From contig JAFIFY010000008.1 in assembly GCA_020831765.1 (NCBI GenBank), forward strand, positions 1 to 48,630: DNA of 48,630 nucleotides, read 5' to 3'. Each line of letters starts with the position of its first letter. The stretch's first letter is position 1. Position numbers and translations under genes: made by a program. Origin of the DNA: Phycisphaeraceae bacterium. Its GTDB lineage: Bacteria > Planctomycetota > Phycisphaerae > Phycisphaerales > Phycisphaeraceae. The notes under the pieces are model-generated. The model had not been told where the DNA came from. It made no database searches and worked only from the letters and a program-made list of their open reading frames with translations. This document shows positions 15,411-23,022 of this stretch, piece after piece.

Positions 15411-17611
15411 GGTTTGGCTCCCAGGTAGAACAGAATGCGATCATGGCTGAAGATCGCCAGGTCCTGGCGACCGTCACCGTCGATGTCGAGTCCGATGAAT
15501 TCACGAGGTTCCGAGACCTGCGTGCGGCGACCACGCCAATCCGCGCCGCCCCCGCCGTACGGATAGCTGCCGTCCTCGAAGACCTGCCAACTCATGCCGG
15601 TTGTCAGTTCACCTTCCCGTTCCTCCAGAAGCGTGGCCTTGCGACGCTCATCATCGAACAAGATCAGGTTCTCCCGGCCATCGCCGGTCACATCCGTCAC
15701 GAAAATCCGCGCCCAGGTCGTTTCATCCAGGCGCCGGACGTTTTCGCTTCGGGCATCGAGGCTCTGCACCAGCGTCAGCTCGCGTGGCTTGCCATCCTCC
15801 ATGCGGGTGATCATCTCCGGTGCGATCAGAAGCAGACCGATCCGCCGATCCCGAATCAGCCGGTTACCGCCGGGAAGCACGACCCGCTGCGATTCACGAA
15901 GGATGCCGGCTTCATCGGCCTCCAGATGAATCAGGCGCGTTCCTCCCTGCTGGAGCGCCAAAGCGCGATCATCCTCAAGCAGCACCAGGCCGCTCATCCG
16001 CGCGCCTTCGGCCAGCATCACCTGGTCGATCGGCTGGAGATCATCGCCGATCCATTGAAGCGTCCCATCCACCATGCGCCCCAGACGCCGCTCTTCGCCG
16101 GCACCGAAAAGCACCCAGTCGGTCATGGGAATGTTGGCCAACTGGGAAGGTTCACTGATGACCGTCTCGCCTTCTTCATTGATGACCGCCAGCTTGGGAT
16201 TGCGGGCGAAACGCTCTTGGAAGAGCAACCTCCCTCCGCCCAGCCAGCGCGTCTGCTCAGCGCCGCCGGCACCGACGAATCGCTTGCTGATCGGTTCCTC
16301 GGCATCCGGTTCCAGAATGTTCAGTTCCAGATCATCGCCCAGCTTCTGCACCCACCAGATGGTCTCATCGGCCACGACCATGGTCAGAATCTTGCGATCC
16401 TCGACATCGGCGTGCCGAACCCACGGACGGGGGAAACTCATCCGCGTGCCGTCCCACCTGCTGCGATGCAGTTCCTGGGCGTCCTTGGCATGAAAGAGGA
16501 CGGTGCCCGGGATGCCCGCCGGTGCCGCGATCGACTCCACATCGCTCAACGCCGGGAAGCTGCGCTCGGTTCCCCAGCCGCGCTCCGTCCAGCCGTGGAG
16601 CACCATGCGCGGCTGTTGGTTGTCGATATAGAGCACATGCGGCTCATCCTCGATGTTCACGATGGCCCAATTGGCCGAGTCCGCCACCGGTACCGGCAGC
16701 GGACGAAGCTGACGGAACGATCCTTCTTCGCCCTCGCCCATGCGGAAGCGGCGAAGCTGCCCGGCCGGCGTTGCGGTCATCAACAGCACTTCGGCCGGCT
16801 TCTGGGCGTGATTCAGCAGCGTTGCCTGCCGCACGGCGGTATCGGAAAGAAGCACCGGCGCGGCGAAGGTGCCCTGCACGTTCTCATACCAGCGGATCGT
16901 GCGTTCATTGGTTCGGGAGAACTCGACAAGGTCCAGCAGGCCGTTGCCATTGAGGTCCGCCAGCCAGAGGTCCAGTCGGCCGGTCCGTTCGCGGGGCGTC
17001 AGCCATCGCGGCTTGCTGTCGGCTTCCAGATCAACCAGTTGAATGCCGTTTTCAAAGCTCAGGATCGCCTGGGCGGGCCGATCATCGGTACGGGGATGAA
17101 TGAGCATCTTGAACCGAGCGCTGAGCGTGCCGCCTTCGAGGGTCCATGAATCCAACCGCTTGATGCGGTCGGCCGGGTCTTCGGCGTTGGGGTCGTAGCT
17201 CAGTGAAAGCAGCTTCATCGGCGGCGACACCAGCACGAGCAACTCCATGCGACCATCGCCGGTCAGGTCCGCCGCGGCGATATCTCTAGGCAGCTCCTCG
17301 AGGGGAATGACCACCCGTTCGATCTCCGCGGCCATGGGCAATTCGTTGGGTCGGTCTGGCGATGGTGCCGGCGCTTCCTTGCGCGCATCCGGATCGAGCC
17401 AGCGATACATCAGCAAACGGGACTGGCGCGTGTCCACCACGATCAGTTCCTGACGGCCGTCGCCGGTCAGGTCCACGGCCATCGGGCGGCTGATGCCTCC
17501 CTCCTGACGGACCACACGCATATCCTGCCAACCCTGGAATGATGCATGCAGCGTCATGGTGAAGGCCGTAAGGACAGCGGCCACGCCAAGTGCGACGACA
17601 CGAATGTTCAT
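15407..17611 (-). CDS. Secreted FG-GAP/VCBS-repeat protein
   Basis: This encodes 734 residues from the ATG at 17611, which has GAGG 8 bases upstream; the open frame extends 11 codons further without support. A signal peptide occupies about residues 1-24. The mature protein contains repeated Ca-binding loops of the FG-GAP/VCBS type (DLTGDGRQEL, DLTGDGRMEL, DLNGNGLLDL, DVTGDGRENL, DIDGDGRQDL) clustered at the two ends, with beta-strand-rich sequence between, as in a seven-bladed propeller. Such proteins are exported and bind ligands or other proteins. The stop overlaps the start of the HtrA-like protease by 4 bases, so the two proteins are made together. A perfect -10 box lies upstream at 17679. 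The ligand is unknown. Confidence 0.88.
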   Translation of the reverse strand: MNIRVVALGVAAVLTAFTMTLHASFQGWQDMRVVRQEGGISRPMAVDLTGDGRQELIVVDTRQSRLLMYRWLDPDARKEAPAPSPDRPNELPMAAEIERVVIPLEELPRDIAAADLTGDGRMELLVLVSPPMKLLSLSYDPNAEDPADRIKRLDSWTLEGGTLSARFKMLIHPRTDDRPAQAILSFENGIQLVDLEADSKPRWLTPRERTGRLDLWLADLNGNGLLDLVEFSRTNERTIRWYENVQGTFAAPVLLSDTAVRQATLLNHAQKPAEVLLMTATPAGQLRRFRMGEGEEGSFRQLRPLPVPVADSANWAIVNIEDEPHVLYIDNQQPRMVLHGWTERGWGTERSFPALSDVESIAAPAGIPGTVLFHAKDAQELHRSRWDGTRMSFPRPWVRHADVEDRKILTMVVADETIWWVQKLGDDLELNILEPDAEEPISKRFVGAGGAEQTRWLGGGRLLFQERFARNPKLAVINEEGETVISEPSQLANIPMTDWVLFGAGEERRLGRMVDGTLQWIGDDLQPIDQVMLAEGARMSGLVLLEDDRALALQQGGTRLIHLEADEAGILRESQRVVLPGGNRLIRDRRIGLLLIAPEMITRMEDGKPRELTLVQSLDARSENVRRLDETTWARIFVTDVTGDGRENLILFDDERRKATLLEEREGELTTGMSWQVFEDGSYPYGGGGADWRGRRTQVSEPREFIGLDIDGDGRQDLAIFSHDRILFYLGAKP

Positions 17612-17678
17612 GGGCACAACCTCGGAACGAAAACGACAAGCCAAGCAGGCGGGCCAACGATTACCCGCGAGAGATTTT

Positions 17679-17684
17679 ATTATA
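17679..17684 (-). promoter_or_regulatory. -10 box (TATAAT) upstream of the FG-GAP/protease operon
   Basis: A perfect TATAAT reads on the minus strand about 68 bases before the ATG at 17611. The -35 position at 17 bases (CAGCGC) is poor, so activation or another sigma factor may be involved. Confidence 0.45.
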
Positions 17685-17785
17685 TCGTGCTCCGTCGGTG
17701 TGCGCTGGAATCAGCCCCGGCCGTACCCACCCAACCCGTGCGACCGGCACCTTGAGTCGCCCCGGGGCCCGCCAGCAAAGTACGG

Positions 17786-19039
17786 CTAAGCCCGCCTGCG
17801 GGGAAGAATCGCCAGAACACCGAGGGCGAATCCGATCAGCGTGCCCGGCTCGGGAATGGTGACCGAGGTCGGGCCTGAAGCACCGAAATTGTCGAACAGC
17901 CGGAAGGCATCGCGCAGGCCGACGCGTTCATCGCCGATCAGGTCGCCGCTCATCCACCAGGCGTTCTCGGCGCCCAGGTTGGCCTGCAACACGGCAAGAT
18001 CGGCATGATCCACGACGCCATCAAGATTCACATCACCAGCCAGGGGCGCCATGGCGAGAATCTCAAGCGCGCCGGTATCGGTGTTCCAGCCGCCGGCAAC
18101 GGTGAGCCACGGCGCGATCAGGATGCCCGCCGGAAGCGAGGCATCGGTGAAGACCAGGTGGTATTCCCCGTTGCTGACCGGAATCGTGAACGCGCCGCTT
18201 TCCATCGTCAATCCATCGGCGATGATCACATGGTCCGATGCGCGGCGAAGCTCGAACGGCAGACCGGCGATACCTTCGCGCATGGAATGGCCGTTGTCCC
18301 TCGGCGTCCACGCTCCCGAGCTGTCGAGGTCTTCGTAGACCAGGCCGAAAATGTGGCCTGTCGGACCAGACGAAGCACGGGCAAATTTCTGCGTGGCCAA
18401 GTGAACCCGCGTGGTCCACGAGGGCAGATTATTCTCGGGCGTCGGCGAGATCAGACGGGTCTCGATGGCATGGCCGAACAGCCGGAAATTGGCGTTCATC
18501 ATGTTGTTGCGGTGGCCGGTGGAGTTCCACCAACCGGTGTGATTGGATTCGACCCGTGCGGCATTGACCGGGATCGAAGTGCTGCTCCAGGCCGCGGCCA
18601 GATTCTCGCCCGCCGCGTTCCACGTCAGCCCGGCGTTGGTGATGCGCTGGCCGACGGTGGCCCCGGTATAGCCGGGTGAGTTGATCAATGGCGTGCCGGT
18701 GGATTGTCCGTTGTCCGTCTGGTTGTGCGCAAAGGAGCGAGGCGGATCGGTCCTGAGCAGCTCCTCATTGCCCAGATTCTCGAACATCCAGTTGTTGTGC
18801 CCAAAGGTCGCATCATCCAGCAGCAGGTTGTAGGCCACGGGGCTGACCGGGCTGTGGCTGTAGCTGGTGCCCTGGATCGCGTTTTCCAGCGCGGGATCGG
18901 TCCTCGCCCGGTTGACCAGATTCAGCATGTGGATGTCCCAATCCGAGTGCGTGGTCGCACCGGCTCCGGGCACCTGGAATGTTGCGGCCAGAGCCACGAT
19001 CGTCAATAGACGAGGCAGAGAGCAATTGATCAGCGCCAT
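17786..19039 (-). CDS. CAP/SCP-domain secreted protein with dockerin-like motif and PEP-CTERM
   Basis: This encodes 417 residues. The ATG at 19039 has AAGGA 7 bases upstream. The order is: signal peptide (about 1-28); a CAP (SCP/PR-1-like) domain from about 35 to 210, with the LNLVNRARTDP helix, AGENLA, and the GWWNSTGHRNNMMN segment containing a family-typical His; an Ig-like or carboxypeptidase-regulatory-like beta domain (about 215-320); a dockerin-like Ca loop pair (GDVNLDGVVDHADLAVLQ); and a PEP-CTERM signal (IPEPGTLIGFALGVLAILPRRRA). It is exported and sorted to the envelope. CAP domains bind lipids or act in cell-surface interactions in various lineages. It is transcribed alone from a promoter facing that of rpoZ. 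Confidence 0.9.
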   Translation of the reverse strand: MALINCSLPRLLTIVALAATFQVPGAGATTHSDWDIHMLNLVNRARTDPALENAIQGTSYSHSPVSPVAYNLLLDDATFGHNNWMFENLGNEELLRTDPPRSFAHNQTDNGQSTGTPLINSPGYTGATVGQRITNAGLTWNAAGENLAAAWSSTSIPVNAARVESNHTGWWNSTGHRNNMMNANFRLFGHAIETRLISPTPENNLPSWTTRVHLATQKFARASSGPTGHIFGLVYEDLDSSGAWTPRDNGHSMREGIAGLPFELRRASDHVIIADGLTMESGAFTIPVSNGEYHLVFTDASLPAGILIAPWLTVAGGWNTDTGALEILAMAPLAGDVNLDGVVDHADLAVLQANLGAENAWWMSGDLIGDERVGLRDAFRLFDNFGASGPTSVTIPEPGTLIGFALGVLAILPRRRA

Positions 19040-19137
19040 GGTCGATTCCTTCTATATTTTGGGAGATGCCCAACGTTTGGTCGGGGATATGACCACCCGA
19101 GTCCGTTCCGCGATTCCTGATAAATCCCTACCCGAGA

Positions 19138-19156
19138 CGCATTATACGAGAATGCG
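19138..19156 (-). promoter_or_regulatory. CAP gene -10 box inside an inverted repeat
   Basis: On the minus strand a perfect TATAAT (plus positions 19141-19146) lies about 100 bases before the CAP gene start. It is embedded in the inverted repeat CGCATT (19138-19143) and AATGCG (19151-19156), which extends by one further A-T pair. Such an arrangement is typical of an operator at which a repressor covers the -10 box. The -35 region is not consensus. Confidence 0.45.
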
Positions 19157-19174
19157 TTGGCTCTTGCCCGGGAC

Positions 19175-19203
19175 TTTACCGACCGCCGCCAGCGCAGTAT
19201 AGT
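19175..19203 (+). promoter_or_regulatory. Promoter of rpoZ-coaC
   Basis: TTTACC (19175-19180) and TATAGT (19198-19203) are 17 bases apart, matching 4 of 6 and 5 of 6 consensus bases. The expected start near 19210 gives a leader of about 60 bases to rpoZ. It is divergent from the CAP gene promoter, with about 30 bases between the two. Confidence 0.65.
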
Positions 19204-19269
19204 ACGGGGCTGCCTTGAATGAACCCCACGCCGCCGGGCTTGGAAGCCGGTCGGGCGATTTGGAGCCAA

Positions 19270-19512
19270 ATGCTTATGATTGAGTCACTTAAGGGCGATG
19301 ACGTCGTCAACAAGGTCGGTGGTCGATTCCACCTGACGGCTCTGGTTCAGCATCGTGTCCGCGAGTTGATGGACGGGGCGAGACCGTTGGTCGAACGCGC
19401 CGGGCGGCACGACATCGAGGTGGCCCTGGACGAGGTGATGCAGGGCAAGATCGCCATTGCCGAAACCCAGGCTGACGAAGCCGAAGATTTCGCCGATCAC
19501 CCGGCTGAATAA
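19270..19512 (+). CDS. rpoZ: RNA polymerase omega subunit
   Basis: This encodes 80 residues from the ATG at 19270, or 78 from the ATG at 19276; both use the GGAG at 19262-19265. Upstream in-frame ATG at 19219 would add an atypical extension. The segment IESLKGDDVVNKVGGRFHLTAL followed by VQHRVRELMDGA matches the conserved N-terminal part of omega, in which the VNKVG-RF and R-R-L residues contact the beta-prime subunit. The C-terminal half is acidic. Omega stabilises and helps assemble RNA polymerase. The gene immediately precedes the CoaC gene, a classic rpoZ-dfp neighbourhood in bacteria, which supports both calls. A clear promoter lies at 19175. Confidence 0.88.
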   Translation: MLMIESLKGDDVVNKVGGRFHLTALVQHRVRELMDGARPLVERAGRHDIEVALDEVMQGKIAIAETQADEAEDFADHPAE

Positions 19513-19611
19513 GCCCGCGCGCCGATCCGGTCGGAGTCGATCGCATCTTTCGATTCGCATGCGGGTCGTTCCACGAGGCGGGTCGGCAGAGTCGGCGTTG
19601 GTTTCGGTGGG

Positions 19612-20220
19612 ATGTCTTCAGCAATGGCCGAAACCCCCAAAGAGATTTTCGCGGATCGCACCATCCTGGTCGGGATCGGTGGCGGCATCGCCGCGTTCAA
19701 GACCGCGATGCTGGTCAGTCGGCTGGTTCAGCACGGCGCTCGAGTCCAGGTGTTGATGACTGAAGCGGCGACGCGCTTCATCACGCCGTTGACGCTCGAA
19801 TCGCTTTCCGGCCGCCCGGTGTTCACAAGCATCTGGCAATCGATGGATCGGCCGGATTCTCAGCACATCGCCCTGGCGCGTCAGGCTGATCTGGCCATCG
19901 TCGCACCGGCCACGGCCGACCTGATCGCACGCCTGACGGCGGGGTTTTGTGATGATGTGGTGAGCCTGGTGCTCAGCGCGCTGCCACGTGATCCGGTCGC
20001 CGTCCCGGTTCTGCTTGCGCCTGGAATGAACGAGCAGATGTGGCGCAATCCGATCGTGCGGCGAAACGTGGCACAGGTGCGGGAGCTGCTGGGCTGGCGT
20101 CTGGTGGGTCCGGAGTCCGGTTGGCAGGCGTGCCGCACCTCGGGTGAGGGCCGGATGAGCGAGCCGGAAGCCATCCTTGAGGCCGCCGCCAGGCTGCTCA
20201 GTCGCGCTTCAGCCGATTGA
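19612..20220 (+). CDS. coaC: Phosphopantothenoylcysteine decarboxylase (stand-alone CoaC)
   Basis: This encodes 202 residues. The ATG at 19612 has only a GGTGGG directly in front; an ATG at 19624 is an alternative. The protein is an HFCD flavoprotein: ILVGIGGGIAAFKT (flavin phosphate loop), the catalytic His in DSQHIALARQADL, VAPATADLIARL, APGMNEQMWRNP (the PXMNXXMW motif) and ACRTSGEGRMSEP, carrying the Cys of the substrate clamp. It decarboxylates phosphopantothenoylcysteine to phosphopantetheine in coenzyme A synthesis. In most bacteria CoaC is fused to the CoaB synthetase as Dfp; here the chain ends after the CoaC domain and the next gene is a glycosyltransferase, so CoaB must lie elsewhere. 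Confidence 0.9.
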   Translation: MSSAMAETPKEIFADRTILVGIGGGIAAFKTAMLVSRLVQHGARVQVLMTEAATRFITPLTLESLSGRPVFTSIWQSMDRPDSQHIALARQADLAIVAPATADLIARLTAGFCDDVVSLVLSALPRDPVAVPVLLAPGMNEQMWRNPIVRRNVAQVRELLGWRLVGPESGWQACRTSGEGRMSEPEAILEAAARLLSRASAD

Positions 20221-20257
20221 ATCACTTCAGATCGTATTGCCATGGACGGGGGCTAAA

Positions 20258-21562
20258 ATGCCGCCCGCTTCCGGGCAGAGTGGTCCCGGGCCGGAGCATC
20301 GACTTTTGCGCATCCTGTTGCTGAACCAGACCTTTCACCCGGACGTGGCCGCCACAGCGCAGCATGCCCATGACCTTGGCCGATACCTGGTCGAGCGCGG
20401 GCACGAAGTGGTGGTGGTGAGCAGTCGCTCGATCTATGGCTCGCGCGGTGCGGTCCTGCCCGCCCGGGAGGTGGTCGATGGGATCGAAGTCCATCGTGTG
20501 GGGTTCAGCCTGTTCGGCAAGGGATCGATTCTCGGCCGGCTGGCTGATTTTGTCATCTTTTATCTGGCCGCGGCCCTTCGCGTTCTGACGCTGCGGCGCC
20601 CGGATGTGCTGATCGGTTTCACCACCCCGCCGTTCATCGCCCTGGTCGGCTGGCTTTCCCGATTGCTGCGCGGCGGGCGGTTTGTCTACTGGGTGATGGA
20701 CCTGTATCCGGATGTGCTGGTGGCCTGCGGCGTGATGAAGCCGGCCAGCCCGATCACGCGCATTCTGGATCGGATCAACCGCTTCTGCCTGAGACGTGCC
20801 GACCGTAGTGTCGTGCTGGGTCAATGCATGCTTCAGCGGGTGCTGGACAAGGGCGTGGACGCCGATCGGCTTGCCGTGATCAATGTCTGGTCGGATGATT
20901 CGGAGCTTGCCGCCGGCGCGGACGAGGCCGCGAGCCTGCGGCGGGAGTGGGGCCTGGCGGATCGCTTTGTCGTGATGTACTCGGGCAATCTTGGTCTGGG
21001 CCATGATGTGGAGACACTCCGCGGGGCGATGGAGGCGTTGCGCGATGATGAGCGAATCGCCTTTGTCTTCGTCGGTGGCGGCAAGCGGATGGATGAAGCG
21101 CGAAAGTTCGCCGAGGATCGCGGGCTTGCCCATGTGCGTTTCCAGCCCTATCAGCCGCGCGAACGATTGGGCGCGGTGCTGGCGCTGGCGGATGTGCATC
21201 TGATCAGCCTGCTGGATGCCTCGCTGGGCGTGATGGTGCCCAGCAAGCTGTACGGGATCATGGCCGCCGGCCGCGCGGCGGTGTATGTCGGGCCGGCGGA
21301 ATCGGAAGTCGGACGCACGCTCGATCAGCACGAAGCGGGTGTGCGGATCGCATCCGGTGATGCCGACGGCCTGGCCGCGGCGCTGCGGAAACTGGCGGAG
21401 AATCCTGACCGGGCAAGGGAGATGGGCACCCGCGCTCGAGCTGCCCTGTGCGCTCACTACGACCGCCCGCACGCCTGCCTGGCCTGGGAGTCGCTCCTGC
21501 AATCACTCCATACGGAAGCCGATGGCGCGGCTGCCGGGGCATCGCGATCCGAAGCGCAATAA
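20258..21562 (+). CDS. GT4-family glycosyltransferase (WbuB-like)
   Basis: This encodes 434 residues from the ATG at 20258, preceded by GGGGG; similarity to the family starts about 15 residues later (RILLLNQTFHPD). The acceptor domain has the amphipathic segments typical of enzymes acting at the membrane, with VYWVMDLYPDVL near residue 145. The donor domain has FVVMYSGNLGLGHD, FVFVGGGKRMDE and, at the end, a VPSKLYGIMAAGRAAVY segment in the position of the nucleotide-sugar motif. The architecture resembles WbuB/WcaI-like GT4 enzymes that act on lipid-linked sugars for polysaccharide assembly. The gene follows coaC by 37 bases and is probably read from the same transcript. Its TAA stop lies inside the T-tract of the opposite-strand terminator. 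Confidence 0.87.
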   Translation: MPPASGQSGPGPEHRLLRILLLNQTFHPDVAATAQHAHDLGRYLVERGHEVVVVSSRSIYGSRGAVLPAREVVDGIEVHRVGFSLFGKGSILGRLADFVIFYLAAALRVLTLRRPDVLIGFTTPPFIALVGWLSRLLRGGRFVYWVMDLYPDVLVACGVMKPASPITRILDRINRFCLRRADRSVVLGQCMLQRVLDKGVDADRLAVINVWSDDSELAAGADEAASLRREWGLADRFVVMYSGNLGLGHDVETLRGAMEALRDDERIAFVFVGGGKRMDEARKFAEDRGLAHVRFQPYQPRERLGAVLALADVHLISLLDASLGVMVPSKLYGIMAAGRAAVYVGPAESEVGRTLDQHEAGVRIASGDADGLAAALRKLAENPDRAREMGTRARAALCAHYDRPHACLAWESLLQSLHTEADGAAAGASRSEAQ

Positions 21563-21594
21563 AAAGGCGTGACGACCACGAGCATCGTCACGCC
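21561..21594 (-). terminator. Intrinsic terminator of the fasciclin gene
   Basis: On the minus strand a perfect 10-bp stem (plus GGCGTGACGA at 21566-21575 with TCGTCACGCC at 21585-21594, 9-base loop) is followed by five T residues (plus AAAAA at 21561-21565). It lies about 63 bases after the fasciclin stop. The T-tract overlaps the TAA stop of the convergent glycosyltransferase gene. Confidence 0.88.
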
Positions 21595-21656
21595 GGGGGC
21601 AGCTTGGATCAGGGGCGGTGGGGGGTCAGCCGTCCCCTGAACATGTCAAGGCAGGT

Positions 21657-22709
21657 TTACTGAGCGGCGGAAAGGTGCTCAGCCTCTGAGGCGGCGCGGG
21701 CGAGCGCGGCGGTGACGTTGGACGGCAGCAGCACGCCATCAAGCACGTGAATGGTGCCGTTGAGCGCTCGCAGATCGGTCGCCACCACGCGGGCGTTGCC
21801 GATGTGGACGCGGGCGTTGTCGCCAGAGCCCTCGGTTCGGACGGTAAGCGCCTGGCCGGCGGCGGTCATGATGCGCTCGCTGCCGACGACCTGCTCGGAG
21901 TCGACGTTGCCGGGCACGAGGTGGTAGCTCAGGACGTTGATCAGCAGTCCGCGGTTTTCGGGCTTGAGCAACGCCTCAACCGCGCCCGAAGGCAACTTGG
22001 CAAAGGCATCGTCCGACGGAGCGAGGATGGTGAAGGTACCGCTGTTGAGCAATTCGACGAGCCCGGCGGCCTCGGCGGCGGCCAGCAGGGTCTTGAAGCT
22101 GCCCGCGGCCTCGGCCAATTCCACGGTCGTCCTGGGCATGATGACCGAATCGATCACATGAATCGTCCCATTGGATGCGGCGATGTCGGTGTTGACCACG
22201 CGTGCATGGTCCACCATCACCTGACCATCGCGAACCTTGATCGCGGCCTTCTGGCCGAGCACGGTGGGGGCCTCGTTGAGCTTGACCACATCGGCGGCCT
22301 TCACATTGCCGGGGACGACGTGGTAGAGCAGGATCGCCCGAAGCTTGTCGCGATTCTCCGGCCGGAGAAGGTTCTGCACCGTGCCCTCAGGCAGCTTGGC
22401 GAAGGCCTCGTCGGTGGGAGCGAAGACAGTCAGGGGGCCATCGCCTCGCAGGGCATCCACGAGCCCGGCGGCCTCGGCGGCGGCCAGCAGGGTCTTGAAG
22501 CTGCCCGCGCCCTGGGCGACGGCGACGATGTCGTTGGCCGGGGCGCTGACCGTCATGGTGTCGCATGGCGCACAGTCGGACTTGGCCTTGGCGACCGGCT
22601 GGGACGCCGAGTAAGCGCCGCAGGAGCCGCCGAGGCTGGGCGTGGCTAGCCCGAGCAGAGCGACGAGGGACGCACTGGCGAGGGTGGTTTGCAGGATGGA
22701 CCGTTTCAT
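21657..22709 (-). CDS. Secreted protein with two fasciclin (FAS1) domains
   Basis: This encodes 350 residues from the ATG at 22709, which has GGAG 7 bases upstream. A signal peptide spans about residues 1-27. Four Cys follow in the first 50 residues of the mature region. Two FAS1 domains then occur in tandem (about 60-195 and 200-340). Each has the H1 box ([11 protein letters not shown] and [11 protein letters not shown]), a YHVVPG or YHLVPG segment, and the H2 box ([13 protein letters not shown] and [13 protein letters not shown]). The stretch around [16 protein letters not shown] is almost identical in both, so the domains arose by a relatively recent duplication or have been homogenised. 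FAS1 domains mediate adhesion at the cell surface. The gene is monocistronic, with its own promoter candidate and terminator. Confidence 0.92.
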   Translation of the reverse strand: MKRSILQTTLASASLVALLGLATPSLGGSCGAYSASQPVAKAKSDCAPCDTMTVSAPANDIVAVAQGAGSFKTLLAAAEAAGLVDALRGDGPLTVFAPTDEAFAKLPEGTVQNLLRPENRDKLRAILLYHVVPGNVKAADVVKLNEAPTVLGQKAAIKVRDGQVMVDHARVVNTDIAASNGTIHVIDSVIMPRTTVELAEAAGSFKTLLAAAEAAGLVELLNSGTFTILAPSDDAFAKLPSGAVEALLKPENRGLLINVLSYHLVPGNVDSEQVVGSERIMTAAGQALTVRTEGSGDNARVHIGNARVVATDLRALNGTIHVLDGVLLPSNVTAALARAASEAEHLSAAQ

Positions 22710-23022
22710 GATGAAGCTCCAAAAAGGGGTGAGTGAATCGTTCAAAACGTTCATTAGATTAGTAGGCATCACCATGGTCAAGTCAAGCCGAAAGTCTCGA
22801 AATGCAAAAAATGCTGAAAATTATTGGAGTATGGCCGGGTCTCGCCCCGTGTTTCCCAAGGCGAAAAAACATTCAAAACGGTTGGCAGTGCAGGGTTAGG
22901 CAACCTCCGCGGCCACAGGTCGGCGGGGATGGCCATCACTTGGAGAGATGAGCCGGAGCTTCGCCCGGATCGCGGTTGTCCGTGGCCGATGGGTTTGCCT
23001 GGGGGCGGGTATGGAGCCTGGC
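22710..23022. other. Spacer between fasciclin and EF-hand genes
   Basis: No gene is seen. The left part contains the fasciclin promoter candidate. An AT-rich patch lies at about 22795-22830. I see no clear terminator for the EF-hand gene, so read-through toward the fasciclin gene is possible. Confidence 0.5.
22759..22786 (-). promoter_or_regulatory. Promoter candidate of the fasciclin gene
   Basis: On the minus strand TTGACT (plus 22781-22786) is followed after 16 bases by TACTAA, or after 17 by ACTAAT. The -35 box matches 5 of 6 consensus bases; the -10 is weak. Confidence 0.4.
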
